From: Conchocele bisecta
Taxonomy: Eukaryota > Mollusca > Bivalvia > Lucinida > Thyasiridae
NCBI GenBank assembly: GCA_029237695.1
Contig: CM055277.1
Span: 44,798,242 to 44,862,241 of the forward strand
Direction of reading: 5' to 3'
Length of the DNA stretch: 64,000 nucleotides
A program made the translations under genes and the position numbers. Position 1 is the stretch's first letter, and the number at the start of each line of letters is the position of its first letter. The notes beneath the pieces were generated by a model that saw only the letters and a program-made list of their open reading frames with translations, did not search any database and was not told where the DNA came from. Shown piece by piece: positions 20,751 through 31,233 of the stretch.

Positions 20751-21226
20751 CTTTATTTATAGAGGGTGACTCGGTTGGTCGGAACCAATCTTCCCCGAGG
20801 CCCTCTTAAGAAGTGCATATACATGTACATTCATAAATATACAATACATATTGAAATGATTACATGTTGTATGCATACGTGAATTTAACATGAAGAAATA
20901 ATAATGATGAGCCATAACGAAAAGTGGTACATGTGTCCCGACAGTCCCATATCATACTGCGCATCGACGCAGCTTGAACTGGGTTGAACACGTTTATTTC
21001 TCAGTGATAGTTTCAGTTTTTGCTATAAGACGCTAAAATTCGTTCTCGTGCGCCTGATATAGGGTTACACGGTCGCTAAGCTCCACAAGACCAATTGTAT
21101 CATGGCAAATCAAACACGCGGTCATTGTAAACTGTATACCATACATCGTAATTTAGTGATTAGTGACGCTGGCGGGGGGCACAATTAACAAGTTTATATT
21201 AATTGATAATACCGCTACTTCAGCCG

Positions 21227-23635
21227 CTATCGACCCTTCATCCAGTTAAGACAATTACGGGAAAATGTATTTAACGACGTGGAACGTCTTATGTCAATTG
21301 GAATACTATTCCAGATTAGCGCGCCTGAGTATGAAAAGCTGTTTTTAAAGAGATTACTTTTAGGTTTGGGAACTTCGTAATTCATATCTGTTTCAGACCT
21401 TAATACCATACTCGTATTTTGTAAGTGATTAGTGCGCATTTCAAATAATTCACATAAATATTGGGGGGCCATTTTATTAGTTATTTTGTACATAGTTTTC
21501 GCTTTTTGGAGAAATACGCTTTCGTCAAAGGTCAAAATGTTGAGTAATTCTAATGAGTTTTGCAAATCAATATATTCGTTTCCCAGAATGATTTTACATG
21601 CTCGCCGTTGAAGTTTGGTTATTATGTACATATTTCGATTTGACGATTTTCCCCATACTATATTGCAATATGTGAAATGTGGCTGAATATAGGCCTTATA
21701 GAATAATATTCGATGCTCAGTAGATAAATAAGGTCTGATTTGATATAATAGCCAGAGATATGATGAAATCTTTTTTGAGATACCGTTAAATTGGTCATTC
21801 CACTGGAGATTTTCATCTACATGTATACCCAAAATGTTATTACCGGTAGTGATATCGAGGCTTACATTGTCATATTTGAGTTCAATCATTTTGTCTCGCA
21901 AACATGTTCGTTTTTGTGAACTTGTTATTAACATGATTTTGGTTTTTCCTTTATTAAGCATCATGCCGTTAGCCTCACACCATAATTCTAAACTGTCAAG
22001 TGCTTGTTGTAAACGGTGTTTTAAGTCCCCTACAGTTGATTGCATGTCATAAATTGTTGTATCATCTGCATACAGATCGGTTCCTGTTACGTGTTGACGG
22101 AGAATAAGTGGCAAATCATTTATAAACAAAAGAAAAAGTGTCGGTCCAAGAATTGACCCCTGGGGTACTCCACAGTTGATAGGTAGAGATTCAGATGTTT
22201 CTCCATTTACAGAAACAAGTTGTTGCCTTTGTTCCAGGTATGATTTGAACCAACCCAGGCTTACGTTACTGCACTTGTATAGTCTAAGTTTATCCAGGAG
22301 AATTTTGTGATCAACAAGATCGAAGGCTTTACGAAAGTCGACTAAAATACACCCTACTAATTTACCCCGATTTATTGCTTGTAGAAAGTTTTCAAGAAGA
22401 ACAATTAACGCTGATTCTGTCGAGTGACCTGTACGAAATCCACTCTGGGTTTGATGCAATAGTTTAAACGTTGTTAAATATTCCATAAAATGTTTCTGAA
22501 CCCATTTTTCAATTAATTTTGAAAGCGTCGGCAAAATTGATATCGGACGATAATTATTCACTTCGTCTTTTGCACCGCTTTTGTACAGCTTTTGTACTTT
22601 TGCTTGTTTCCATGCACTGGGGAAGATCGAACTAGTGAAACTCACATTTACTACATATGTAATACTTTTCGAGATAGCGGTGGCAGATAATTTTAACAAT
22701 CGTGGCCCTATTAAATCTAGTCCAGTAGATTTTGATATATCTAATGATGTTAAATACCTTTTTACGAATATTTCATTAATCAAAGGAATGTTAAAATTAT
22801 AATTTTGCGGTGTATGTTCGTTTACGAAATTTTTAATATGATCAAAATTTGATTCTGGAATGGGACCTTTATGATTAGATGCTATAGTGGAAAAATATTC
22901 GTTAAAAATATTCGCCATATGTGTATTTTCTGTGCATAGCTGACCAGTTAGACTGTTTATACCTAATAACTGTTCCGATTTACCATCATGTTTTGATGCA
23001 CCAAATTCTTTGAATAATTTCCAGATAGTACGAGGGTCATCCTTGCCTTCTTCAATTTTAGATTTATACGAATCCGTTTTAGATTTTTCTATTAAAGCTG
23101 ATACTTTATTTCGTAATAATTTGTATTGTTCATAATTACCGTTAATTTTACACTTATTTCTATCTTTTATGCAATCTAAAATTTCGGATGATAGCCAATC
23201 AGGTTGTATTTTAGTTTTAATCCTGTGTATCTGCAAAGGAGCGTGAGTGTTAACCACGTTAACAAACAGTGTCGTCCATGCGTCAAGAATGTCATCAATA
23301 TGATTAAAATAATGTACAGTTTCCCATTCAACGGCGTTTAAATCATTTACAAATGCTATTTCATCAAAATGCTTAAATGATCTATACTTGATTTGATGAT
23401 GCGCGTGTTTTCTAGGTATGTAATTTAGCTTCCGATTACAGAAAATTGCACGGTGGTCACTGATATTTAATTCTTTAACACTAATTTGCGAAATATGTTC
23501 TTCATGGGTTACGTAGATGTGATCAATTAACGTGCGTGAGATATCTGTTACACGAGTAGCCTCACTAATTAACTGGCTAAGGCCCAACGCGTGAATGTAA
23601 TTTGACCATTCTCTATTAGTGGTATCGCATAACAA
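21227..23635 (-). pseudogene. LINE reverse transcriptase ORF (frame-shifted from endonuclease)
   Basis: 802 codons without an internal stop. Residues 57-63 (NISDHRA) are the last catalytic block of the AP-endonuclease-like domain. The reverse transcriptase follows at about residues 330-620, with FRKAFDLVDHKILLDKL, NCGVPQGSILGP and the catalytic YADDTTIY at about 522-529. The C-terminal part contains HFTYCNIVWGKSS and a Cys-poor thumb. It copies LINE RNA at a nicked target. The listed first Met is internal: the true protein begins in the upstream endonuclease frame. Long intact RT with one frameshift suggests a fairly recent insertion. Confidence 0.9.
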
Positions 23636-24032
23636 GTTTTTTATTTACATCTCCTAATAAAATTATTTCCTTTCCTACGTTCATTGTATTGTCCATTAAT
23701 TGTTCAAACCTGTCAGTCCATTCTACTTTGGAGTGCGGGGGTCTGTATAAACATCCTACTAAAAATGACTTGCTTTTTTCGGGAGTAATTTCCAGCCAGA
23801 TACATGATATATTAAACATTTCTAAGTCATCCCTACGCTTTACAATTACACCATCACGAACATAGACCATTAACCCCCCACCTGCATTGTCAATATTGTC
23901 TTTACGAAACGGAGTTTGAAATCCGTCTATCTTAAATAAACCTGTAGTTTTGTGATATTTCAGTTTAGTCTCACTTAAGCCGAAAATATGCATATTTTCA
24001 TTTTCGTTTGATTTTAACATATATTTCAATTC
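23616..24032 (-). pseudogene. LINE endonuclease N-terminal part, 5'-truncated
   Basis: Encodes LSETKL, GGGLMVYVRDGV and LLGDVN, which are successive blocks of the LINE AP-like endonuclease. About 50-60 expected N-terminal residues are absent. At 23616-23635 the frame leaves the RT frame in a run of six A (minus strand AAATAAAAAAC); one extra A accounts for the shift. The first 15 or so codons of the open frame that extends to 24077 are tRNA-unit spacer, not LINE. Confidence 0.87.
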
Positions 24033-24072
24033 AATGATTGCGAGTGCGCTGTGTATTGGACGACCAGCCGTC

Positions 24073-24177
24073 CACATCTAACATACTATTTAACTATTAT
24101 TTTTATTCTTCATCTACATTGCTTGGCCCTAAATGATACTATTTTGTGTTGATGGGCCGTTAAGCACCATTCCATTC
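24073..24177 (+). mobile_element. 105-bp retroposon fixed in the tRNA unit (reference copy)
   Basis: It runs from CACATCTAACATA to a CCATTCCATTC tail, flanked by the 8-base duplication CAGCCGTC at 24065-24072 and 24178-24185. Every array unit carries it at the same place, 23-30 bases upstream of Pro(TGG). The relic tRNAs at 4551 and 5592 have an uninterrupted target, so it inserted before the array amplified. The tail type suggests a SINE or LINE-tail retroposon. Confidence 0.8.
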
Positions 24178-24207
24178 CAGCCGTCACTAGTATCAGTTAA
24201 TATAACT

Positions 24208-24279
24208 GGCTCGTTGGTCTAGGGGTATGATTCTCGCTTTGGGTGCGAGAGGTCCCGGGTTAAAATCCCGGACGAGCCC
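24208..24279 (+). tRNA. tRNA-Pro(TGG), B-box variant
   Basis: 72 nt; consensus except GGTTAAAATCC in place of GGTTCAAATCC, which removes the near-invariant C56 of the T loop and B box. Confidence 0.85.
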
Positions 24280-24494
24280 ATATTTTGTTTTTATATTTTT
24301 CTGTGAATATATTATTACAATTTAAAGTTTTCACTCCGTCTCTTCATTGCTTATTTGTTTTGATGAAAAACACATTACCTCCAGATATGCATCACTACAG
24401 GTCTAACATACCTTTAAAGTATGTCTGGTAGTGTGTAGTTCAGTAGTGTGTACTCACCTTTGTCGAGGGCGTTCGTGTTTTCTACAATATGTAC

Positions 24495-24566
24495 GGCTCG
24501 TTGGTCTAGGGGTATGATTCTCGCTTCGGGTGCGAGAGGTCCCGGGTTAAAATCCCGGACGAGCGC
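24495..24566 (+). tRNA. tRNA-Pro(CGG), B-box and acceptor variant
   Basis: 72 nt; carries the same C56-to-A change as its neighbour at 24208, plus GAGCGC at the 3' end, which breaks an acceptor pair. Probably non-functional. Confidence 0.75.
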
Positions 24567-24947
24567 ATTATATTTTCTTTTGCACGAATCATTTGATGAT
24601 CAGGGGCCCCACGGGTCCTTAACGGCGTATCGAGTAAGCGATTTTCGCCAGTCAATAATATGAGACCAGCCATGTGAGTTTCCACCTAAGAAGATGTGTG
24701 TGAATTTTAATGAAACATACAATGTATTTACAGAAACTGTGATCATTTCTAAGAAAGGTACCTGACATTTGTGAAAATTTCTCCTCACAAACCTCGTTAA
24801 TATCATATGGTTACACACACATATGCAACCTCTAAAATGCCGAAGTTAAATGAATGACGTTTGATAAAAATGTTTCTCGCAATATTGCCACTTGCATTTT
24901 GAAATCATTTTTAGAATGAAAATAAAAACATATAATATAAAATTAAT

Positions 24948-25019
24948 GGGCTCGTCCGGGATTTGAACCCGGGACCTCTCGCACCCTAAGCGAGAATCAT
25001 ACCCCTAGACCAACGAGCC
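24948..25019 (-). tRNA. tRNA-Pro(AGG)
   Basis: Consensus 72 nt copy: acceptor GGCTCGT/ACGAGCC, loop TTAGGGT, B box GGTTCAAATCC. On its own strand an oligo-T (TAATTTTATATT, then TTTTTATTTTC) follows. A34 is expected to be edited to inosine, reading CCU, CCC and CCA. Confidence 0.96.
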
Positions 25020-25131
25020 ATTGTGAATTTGAAAATGACTTGTGTCTTAACAGCTAGTTCAGGAATTCCATGCTAAATGTAACTTGGCCATATTGCGTAA
25101 GTATTCACCTCAGGAAATAAAACAGTAGTAG

Positions 25132-25139
25132 TGACGTCA
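25132..25139. promoter_or_regulatory. CRE-like TGACGTCA in each unit
   Basis: A perfect palindromic TGACGTCA lies about 110-130 bases upstream of Pro(AGG) (minus strand) and recurs in most units (for example 27339, 36294, 38507, 45147). It matches a CREB/ATF site; function here is unknown. Confidence 0.3.
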
Positions 25140-25464
25140 TACATTTCATCAATTGATAGTTATCGCTGACTACCGTTTTGTATAATACACGAGGCACAGA
25201 CAAACCCGCATGAAACTAGTTTCAAAAGCGTTCTTGCAAGATATCGGAAACATTGCACACTTATATTGCTTGATGCAGGTCGACAATGTCATACGTCACC
25301 CAAGACACAATTGCATTTATAGTCGAACAAATGTCCATGCATGTATTTAACTGGGTTGATATTATCTCGGTTAATAAGGATATATTGTACTGTTTCATCA
25401 TTTCTTAGTTACAAGTAAATAACTAATGGCATCATTGCCCAATGCCCATGACCTCATGTAATAG

Positions 25465-25979
25465 GTATACGGGCTTCTTCGTCCCAATGATTGTTCGCCC
25501 CTGAGATTGTTCGTCGCATGTACAGTCCGACTTGCACGAATAAACTCTATTTAATGTACATAGACGGTACTTTGCTCATATGCACATCTACGAAACAATT
25601 CGTGAATATTCATATTTGTAATGCGTACGTACAGACAGGCATTATTACTGTGCTGGTGTACATGTTTGTACCATTTGCATATTTAACGAGTTATGTGGTT
25701 TAGCACGAACAGTGCCCATACAGAGACCGTTCGTGCCAATTCCTGTGGGACAGTTCGTCTCACCTCAGATTCCCCATTCAAATACTTGCGGAAAGGTTCG
25801 TCCCACTACCTGGAACGTTTGGTCCCGGGCGAACAGTCGCGTGACGAAGTTATTGAGACGAATAGGCACAGAGCCAGTAGGGCTACGGGCTCGTACGTCC
25901 CAACGACTGTTCGTACCAATGACGGTTCGACACGCGACGTTTCGCTGAAGTCATTGAGACGAACAGACCCGGGGCCAAT
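25465..25979 (+). mobile_element. 515-bp GTTCG-rich element fixed in the tRNA unit (reference copy)
   Basis: It begins GTATACGGGCTTCTTCGTCC and ends GACGAACAGACCCGGGGCCA, flanked by TAATAG at 25459-25464 and 25980-25985. The relic spacer at 3394-3649 joins the two flanks without it. An independent partial copy is at 5164. The right half is GC-richer than the rest of the unit. Other unit copies start near 27667, 29877, 32162, 34417, 36637, 38851, 41055, 43279, 45469, 47696, 50225, 52750, 55119, 57369 and 59600; the last is split by the Harbinger element. No convincing protein; class unknown. Confidence 0.8.
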
Positions 25980-26059
25980 TAATAGTTTGATGACAAGGAA
26001 CTAAAAACAGTATAAATATAATAACAAATGTATTGAACAAAAATAGTGGAAAAGAAATA

Positions 26060-26140
26060 CGTCGTCGCAGGATTCGAACCTGCGCGGAAGAATCCCAATA
26101 GATTTCTAGTCTATCGCCTTAACCACTCGGCCACAACGAC
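26060..26140 (-). tRNA. tRNA-Ser(AGA), one base short
   Basis: 81 nt; one G is missing at the T-stem/acceptor boundary (plus-strand GTCGTCGCAG) and the variable arm is altered (GCGGAAGAATCCC). Anticodon stem-loop ATAGA-CTAGAAA-TCTAT is intact. A TATA-like ATATATT block lies about 25 bases upstream on its own strand. Confidence 0.8.
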
Positions 26141-26421
26141 TACATAAATGCAGGGCAATTTACATATATTGGACAGCAGTGCAGATATGTTTTAATATAG
26201 CAAAAGGTCTTAACATATTCAACGGACGTGCAGCTGTTAATGATTGCGAGTGCGCTGTGTATTGGACGACCAGCCGTCCACATCTAACATACTATTTGAC
26301 TATCATTTTTATTCTTCATCTACATTGCTTGGCCCTAAATGATACTAGTTTGTGTTGATGGGCCGTTAAGCACGGCACCACCATTCCATTCCAGCCGTCA
26401 CTAGAATCAGTTAATATAACT

Positions 26422-26493
26422 GGCTCGTTGGTCTAGGGGTATGATTCTCGCTTTGGGTGCGAGAGGTCCCGGGTTCAAATCCCGGACGAGCCC
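26422..26493 (+). tRNA. tRNA-Pro(TGG), consensus copy
   Basis: Used as reference: acceptor GGCTCGT/ACGAGCC plus discriminator C, anticodon stem CTCGC/GCGAG with loop TTTGGGT, T arm CCGGG-TTCAAAT-CCCGG, no intron, no encoded CCA. A T5 run follows 12-16 bases downstream. Reads CCA (and CCG by wobble). Confidence 0.97.
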
Positions 26494-26714
26494 ATATGTT
26501 TGTTTTTATATTTTTCTGTGAATATATTATTACAATTTAAAGTTTTCACTCCGTCTTTTAATTGCTTATTTGTTTTGATGAAAAACACATTGCCTCCAGA
26601 TATGCATCACTACAGGTCTAACATACCTTTAAAGTATGTCTGGTATGATGCAATCTCGTTCAGTAGTGTGTATTCACCTTTGTCGAGGGCGTTCGTGTTT
26701 TCTACAATGTATAC

Positions 26715-26786
26715 GGCTCGTTGGTCTAGGGTTATGATTCTCGCTTCGGGTGCGAGAGGTCCCGGGTTCAAATCCCGGACGAGCCC
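26715..26786 (+). tRNA. tRNA-Pro(CGG)
   Basis: 72 nt; loop TTCGGGT. One G-to-T change in the D loop (AGGGTTATG). TTTT occurs about 9 bases downstream. Confidence 0.93.
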
Positions 26787-27154
26787 ATTATATTTTATTT
26801 TGCACGAATCATTTGATGATCAGGGGCCCCACGGGTCCTGAACGGCGTATCGAGTAAGCGATTTTCGCCAGTCAATAATATGAGACCAGCCATGTGAGTT
26901 TCCACCTAAGAAGATGTGTGTGAATTTTAATGAAACATACAATGTATTTACAGAAACTGTGATCATTTCTAAGAAAGGTACCTGACATTTGTGAACATTT
27001 CTGCTCACAAACCTCGTTAATATCATATGGTATACACATACATATGCAACCTCTAAAATGCCGAAGTTAAATGAATGACGTTTGATCAAAATGTTTCTCG
27101 CAATATTGCCATCATTTTTAGAATGAAAATAAAAACATATAATATAAAATTAAT

Positions 27155-27226
27155 GGGCTCGTCCGGGATTTGAACCCGGGACCTCTCGCACCCTAAGCGA
27201 GAATCATACCCCTAGAGCAACGAGCC
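27155..27226 (-). tRNA. tRNA-Pro(AGG), D-stem variant
   Basis: 72 nt; a single change (plus-strand CTAGAGCAACG) converts G10 to C in the D stem/A box. Confidence 0.9.
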
Positions 27227-28260
27227 ATTGTGAATTTGAAAATGACTTGTGTCTTAACAGCTAGTTCAGGAATTCCATGCTAAATGTAACTTGGCCATAT
27301 TGCGTAAGTAATCACCTCAGGAAATAAAACAGTAGTAGTGACGTCATACATTTCATCAATTGATAGTTATCGCTGACTACCGTTTTGTATAATACACGAG
27401 GCACAGACAAACCCGCATGAAACTAGTTTCAAAAGCGTTCTTGCAAGATATCGGAAACATTGCACACTTATATTGCTTGATGCAGGTCGACAATGTCATA
27501 CGTCACCCAGACACATTGCATTTATAGTCGAACAAATGTCCATGCATGTATAACTGGTTGATATTATCTCGGTTAATAAGGATATATTGTACTGTTTCAT
27601 CATTTCTTAGTTACAAGTAAATAACTAATGGCATCATTGCCCAATGCCCATGACCTCATTTAATAGGTATACGGGCTTCTTCGTCCAATGATTGTTCGCC
27701 CCTGAGATTGTTCGTCGCATGTACAGTCCGACTTGCACGAATAAATCTCTATTTAATGTACATAGACGGTACTTTGCTCATATGCACATCTACGAAACAA
27801 TTCGTGAATATTCATATTTGTAATGCGTACGTACAGACAGGCATTATTACTGTGCTGGTGTACATGTTTGTACCATTTGCATATTTAACGAGTTATGTGG
27901 TTTAGCACGAACAGTGCCCATACAGAGACCGTTCGTGCCAATTCCTGTGGGACAGTTCGTCTCACCTCAGATTCCCCATTCAAATACTTGCGGAAAGGTT
28001 CGTCCCACTACCTGGAACGTTTGGTCCCGGGCGAACAGTCGCGTGACGAAGTTATTGAGACGAATAGGCACAGAGCCAGTAGGGCTACGGGCTCGTACGT
28101 CCCAACGACTGTTCGTACCAATGACGGTTCGACACGCGACGTTTCGCTGAAGTCATTGAGACGAACAGACCCGGGGCCAATTAATAGTTTGATGACAAGG
28201 AACTAAAACAGTATAAATATAATAACAAATGTATTGAACAAAAATAGTGGAAAAGAAATA

Positions 28261-28342
28261 CGTCGTCGGCAGGATTCGAACCTGCACGGGAAGATCCCAA
28301 TATATTTCTAGTCTATCGCCTTAACCACTCGGCCACAACGAC
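28261..28342 (-). tRNA. tRNA-Ser(AGA)
   Basis: 82 nt; anticodon loop CTAGAAA intact. Plus-strand TATATTT gives one G-A mismatch in the anticodon stem, and TGCACGGG alters the variable/T-arm junction. These two changes are shared with the next two units. Confidence 0.87.
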
Positions 28343-28615
28343 TACATAAATGCAGGGCAATTTACATATATTGGACAGCAGTGCAGATATGTTTTAATAT
28401 AGCAAAAGGTCTTAACATATTCAACGGACGTGCAGCTGTTAATGATTGCGAGTGCGCTGTGTATTGGACGACCAGCCGTCCACATCTAACATACTATTTG
28501 ACTATCATTTTTATTCTTCATCTACATTGCTTGGCCCTAAATGATACTAGTTTGTGTTGATGGGCCGTTAAGCACCATTCCATTCCAGCCGTCACTAGAA
28601 TCAGTTAATATAACT

Positions 28616-28687
28616 GGCTCGTTGGTCTAGGGGTATGATTCTCGCTTTGGGTGCGAGAGGTCCCGGGTTCAAATCCCGGACGAGCCC
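28616..28687 (+). tRNA. tRNA-Pro(TGG)
   Basis: Identical to the reference copy; TTTT begins 5 bases after the 3' end. Confidence 0.97.
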
Positions 28688-28907
28688 ATATTTTGTTTTT
28701 ATATTTTTCTGTGAATATATTATTACAATTTAAAGTTTTCACTCCGTCTTTTCATTGCTTATTTGTTTTGATGAAAAACACATTGCCTCCAGATATGCAT
28801 CACTACAGGTCTAACATACCTTTAAAGTATGTCTGGTATGATGCAATCTCGTTCAGTAGTGTGTATTCACCTTTGTCGAGGGCGTTCGTGTTTTCTACAA
28901 TGTATAC

Positions 28908-28979
28908 GGCTCGTTGGTCTAGGGGTATGATTCTCGCTTCGGGTGCGAGAGGTCCCGGGTTCAAATCCCGGACGAGCCC
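28908..28979 (+). tRNA. tRNA-Pro(CGG), consensus copy
   Basis: Reference for this isoacceptor: differs from Pro(TGG) only in the wobble base (loop TTCGGGT). A GTATAC block immediately precedes it. Reads CCG. Confidence 0.97.
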
Positions 28980-29361
28980 ATTATATTTTATTTTGCACGA
29001 ATCATTTGATGATCAGGGGCCCCACGGGTCCTGAACGGCGTATCGAGTAAGCGATTTTCGCCAGTCAATAATATGAGACCAGCCATGTGAGTTTCCACTT
29101 AAGAAGATGTGTGTGAATTTTATTTGAATGAAACATACAATGTATTTACAGAAACTGTGATCATTTCTAAGAAAGGTACCTGACATTTTGTGAAATTTCA
29201 TTTCTGCTCACAAACCTCCGTTAATAATTTCATATGGTATACACATACATATGCAACCTCTAAAATGCCGAAGTTAAATGAATGACGTTTGATCAAAATG
29301 TTTCTCGCAATATTGCCATCATTTTTAGAATGAAAATAAAAACATATAATATAAAATTAAT

Positions 29362-29431
29362 GGGCTCGTCCGGGATTTGAACCGGGACCTCTCGCACCCT
29401 AAGCGAGAATCTACCCCTAGACCAACGAGCC
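29362..29431 (-). tRNA. tRNA-Pro(AGG), two bases short
   Basis: 70 nt; one C lost from the T stem (AACCGGGAC) and one A from the D-loop side (GAATCTACCCC). Confidence 0.75.
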
Positions 29432-30471
29432 ATTGTGAATTTGAAAATGATTTGTGTCTTAACAGCTAGTTCAGGAATTCCATGCTAAATGTAACTTGGC
29501 CATATTGCGTAAGTAATCACCTCAGGAAATAAAACAGTAGTAGTGACGTCATACATTTCATCAATTGATAGTTATCGCTGACTACCGTTTTGTATAATAC
29601 ACGAGGCACAGACAAACCCGCATGAAACTAGTTTCAAAAGCGTTCTTGCAAGATATCGGAAACATTGCACACTTATATGCTTGATGGCAGGTCAACAATG
29701 TCATACGTCACCCAAGACACAATTGCATTTTATAGTCGAACAAATGTCCATGCATGTATTTAACTGGTTGATATTATCTCGGTTAATAAGGATATATTGT
29801 ACTGTTTCATCATTTCTTAGTTACAAGTAAATAACTAATGGCATCATTGCCCAATGCCCATGACCTCATTTAATAGGTATACGGGCTTCTTCGTCCCAAT
29901 GATTGTTCGCCCCTGAGATTGTTCGTCGCATGTACAGTCCGACTTGCACGAATAAACTCTATTTAATGTACATAGACGGTACTTTGCTCATATGCACATC
30001 TACGAAACAATTCGTGAATATTCAATATTTGTAATGCGTACGTACAGACAGGCATTATTACTGTGCTGGTGTACATGTTTGTACCATTTGCATATTTAAC
30101 GAGTTATGTGGTTTAGCACGAACAGTGCCCATACAGAGACCGTTCGTGCCAATTCCTGTGGGACAGTTCGTCTCACCTCAGATTCCCCATTCAAATACTT
30201 GCGGAAAGGTTCGTCCCACTACCTGGAACGTTTGGTCCCGGGCGAACAGTCGCGTGACGAAGTTATTGAGACGAATAGGCACAGAGCCAGTAGGGCTACG
30301 GGCTCGTACGTCCCAACGACTGTTCGTACCAATGACGGTTCGACACGCGACGTTTCGCTGAAGTCATTGAGACGAACAGACCCGGGGCCAATTAATAGTT
30401 TGATGACAAGGAACTAAAACAGTATAAATATAATAACAAATGTATTGAACAAAAATAGTGGAAAAGAAATA

Positions 30472-30552
30472 CGTCGTCGGCAGGATTCGAACCTGCACGG
30501 GAAGATCCAATATATTTCTAGTCTATCGCCTTAACCACTCGGCCACAACGAA
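30472..30552 (-). tRNA. tRNA-Ser(AGA), slightly damaged
   Basis: 81 nt; one C lost in the variable arm and the first acceptor base changed (plus-strand AACGAA). It lies at the start of an indel-rich block. Confidence 0.72.
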
Positions 30553-30832
30553 TACATAAAACTGCAGGGCAATTTACATATAATTGGACAGCAGTGCAGA
30601 TAGTTTTAATATAGCAAAAGGTCTTAACATATTCAACGGACGTGCAGCTGTTAATGATTGCGAGTGCGCTGTGTATTGGACGACCAGCCGTCCACATCTA
30701 ACATACTATTGACTATCATTTTTTTTATTCTTCATCTACATGCTTGGCCCCTAAATGATACTAGTTTTGTGTTGATGGGCGTTAAGCACTCCATTCATTC
30801 CAGCCGTCACTAAGAATCAGTTAATATTAACT

Positions 30833-30907
30833 GGCTCGTTGGTCTTTAGGGGTATGATTCTCGCTTTGGGTGCGAGAGGTCCCGGGTTCAAATCCCGGAC
30901 GAGGCCC
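30833..30907 (+). pseudogene. tRNA-Pro(TGG) with insertions
   Basis: 75 nt: two extra T in the A box (GGTCTTTAGGGG) and an extra G in the acceptor (GAGGCCC). It lies in an indel-rich block, so sequence error is a likely cause. Confidence 0.75.
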
Positions 30908-31153
30908 ATATTTTGTTTTTATATTTTTCTGTGAAATAAATTATTAAATTTAAACACTTTAAAGTTTTCACTACCGTCTTTTCATTGCTTATTTGTTTTT
31001 TTGAAATGAAAAACACATTGCCTCCATATATGCATCACTACAGGTCTAACATACCTTTAAAGTATTGTCTGGTATGATGCAATCCTCTCGTTCAGTAGTG
31101 TTGTTCAATCACCATTTGTCGAGGGCTGTTCGTGTTTTCTACAATGTATACAC

Positions 31154-31233
31154 GGTCTTCCGTTTGGTCTAGGGGTATGATTACTCGCTTCGGGTTGCGA
31201 TAGGTCCCTGGGTTCCAAATCCCGGACGAGCCC
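31154..31233 (+). pseudogene. tRNA-Pro(CGG) with many insertions
   Basis: 80 nt with at least eight scattered one-base insertions, including inside the acceptor (GGTCTTCCGTTTGG) and T loop (GGTTCCAAAT). Probable uncorrected read errors. Confidence 0.75.

Larger units (their letters stand above)
20731..24032 (-). mobile_element. 5'-truncated LINE (Jockey/CR1-L2-like superfamily)
   Basis: A non-LTR retrotransposon inserted between the serine tRNA and Pro(TGG) of the second unit. Its 3' end is on the left: a 3' untranslated region of about 480 bases, an AATAAA-like signal (TTTATT on the plus strand at 20753-20759), and a GATA/TATC microsatellite tail at 20731-20750. The 5' end is truncated inside the endonuclease. 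Host flanks AATGA (20726-20730) and AATGA (24033-24037) look like a short target duplication; joined, they restore the normal spacer GTTAATGATTGCGAG. Confidence 0.88.

Noticed and set aside
25693..26004. A 103-codon open frame (starting MWFSTNSAHTETVRANS) repeated in many units, with an overlapping 78-codon frame
   Set aside because: It lies in the 515-bp element and is conserved only because units are recent copies. Two overlapping frames are equally preserved, there is no known domain, and slightly diverged copies break it.
28651..29034. Open frame of about 127 codons recurring in several units and containing SRGMILASGARGPGFKSRTS
   Set aside because: It reads through tRNA-Pro(TGG) and tRNA-Pro(CGG). 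The conserved peptide is the translation of the tRNA gene.
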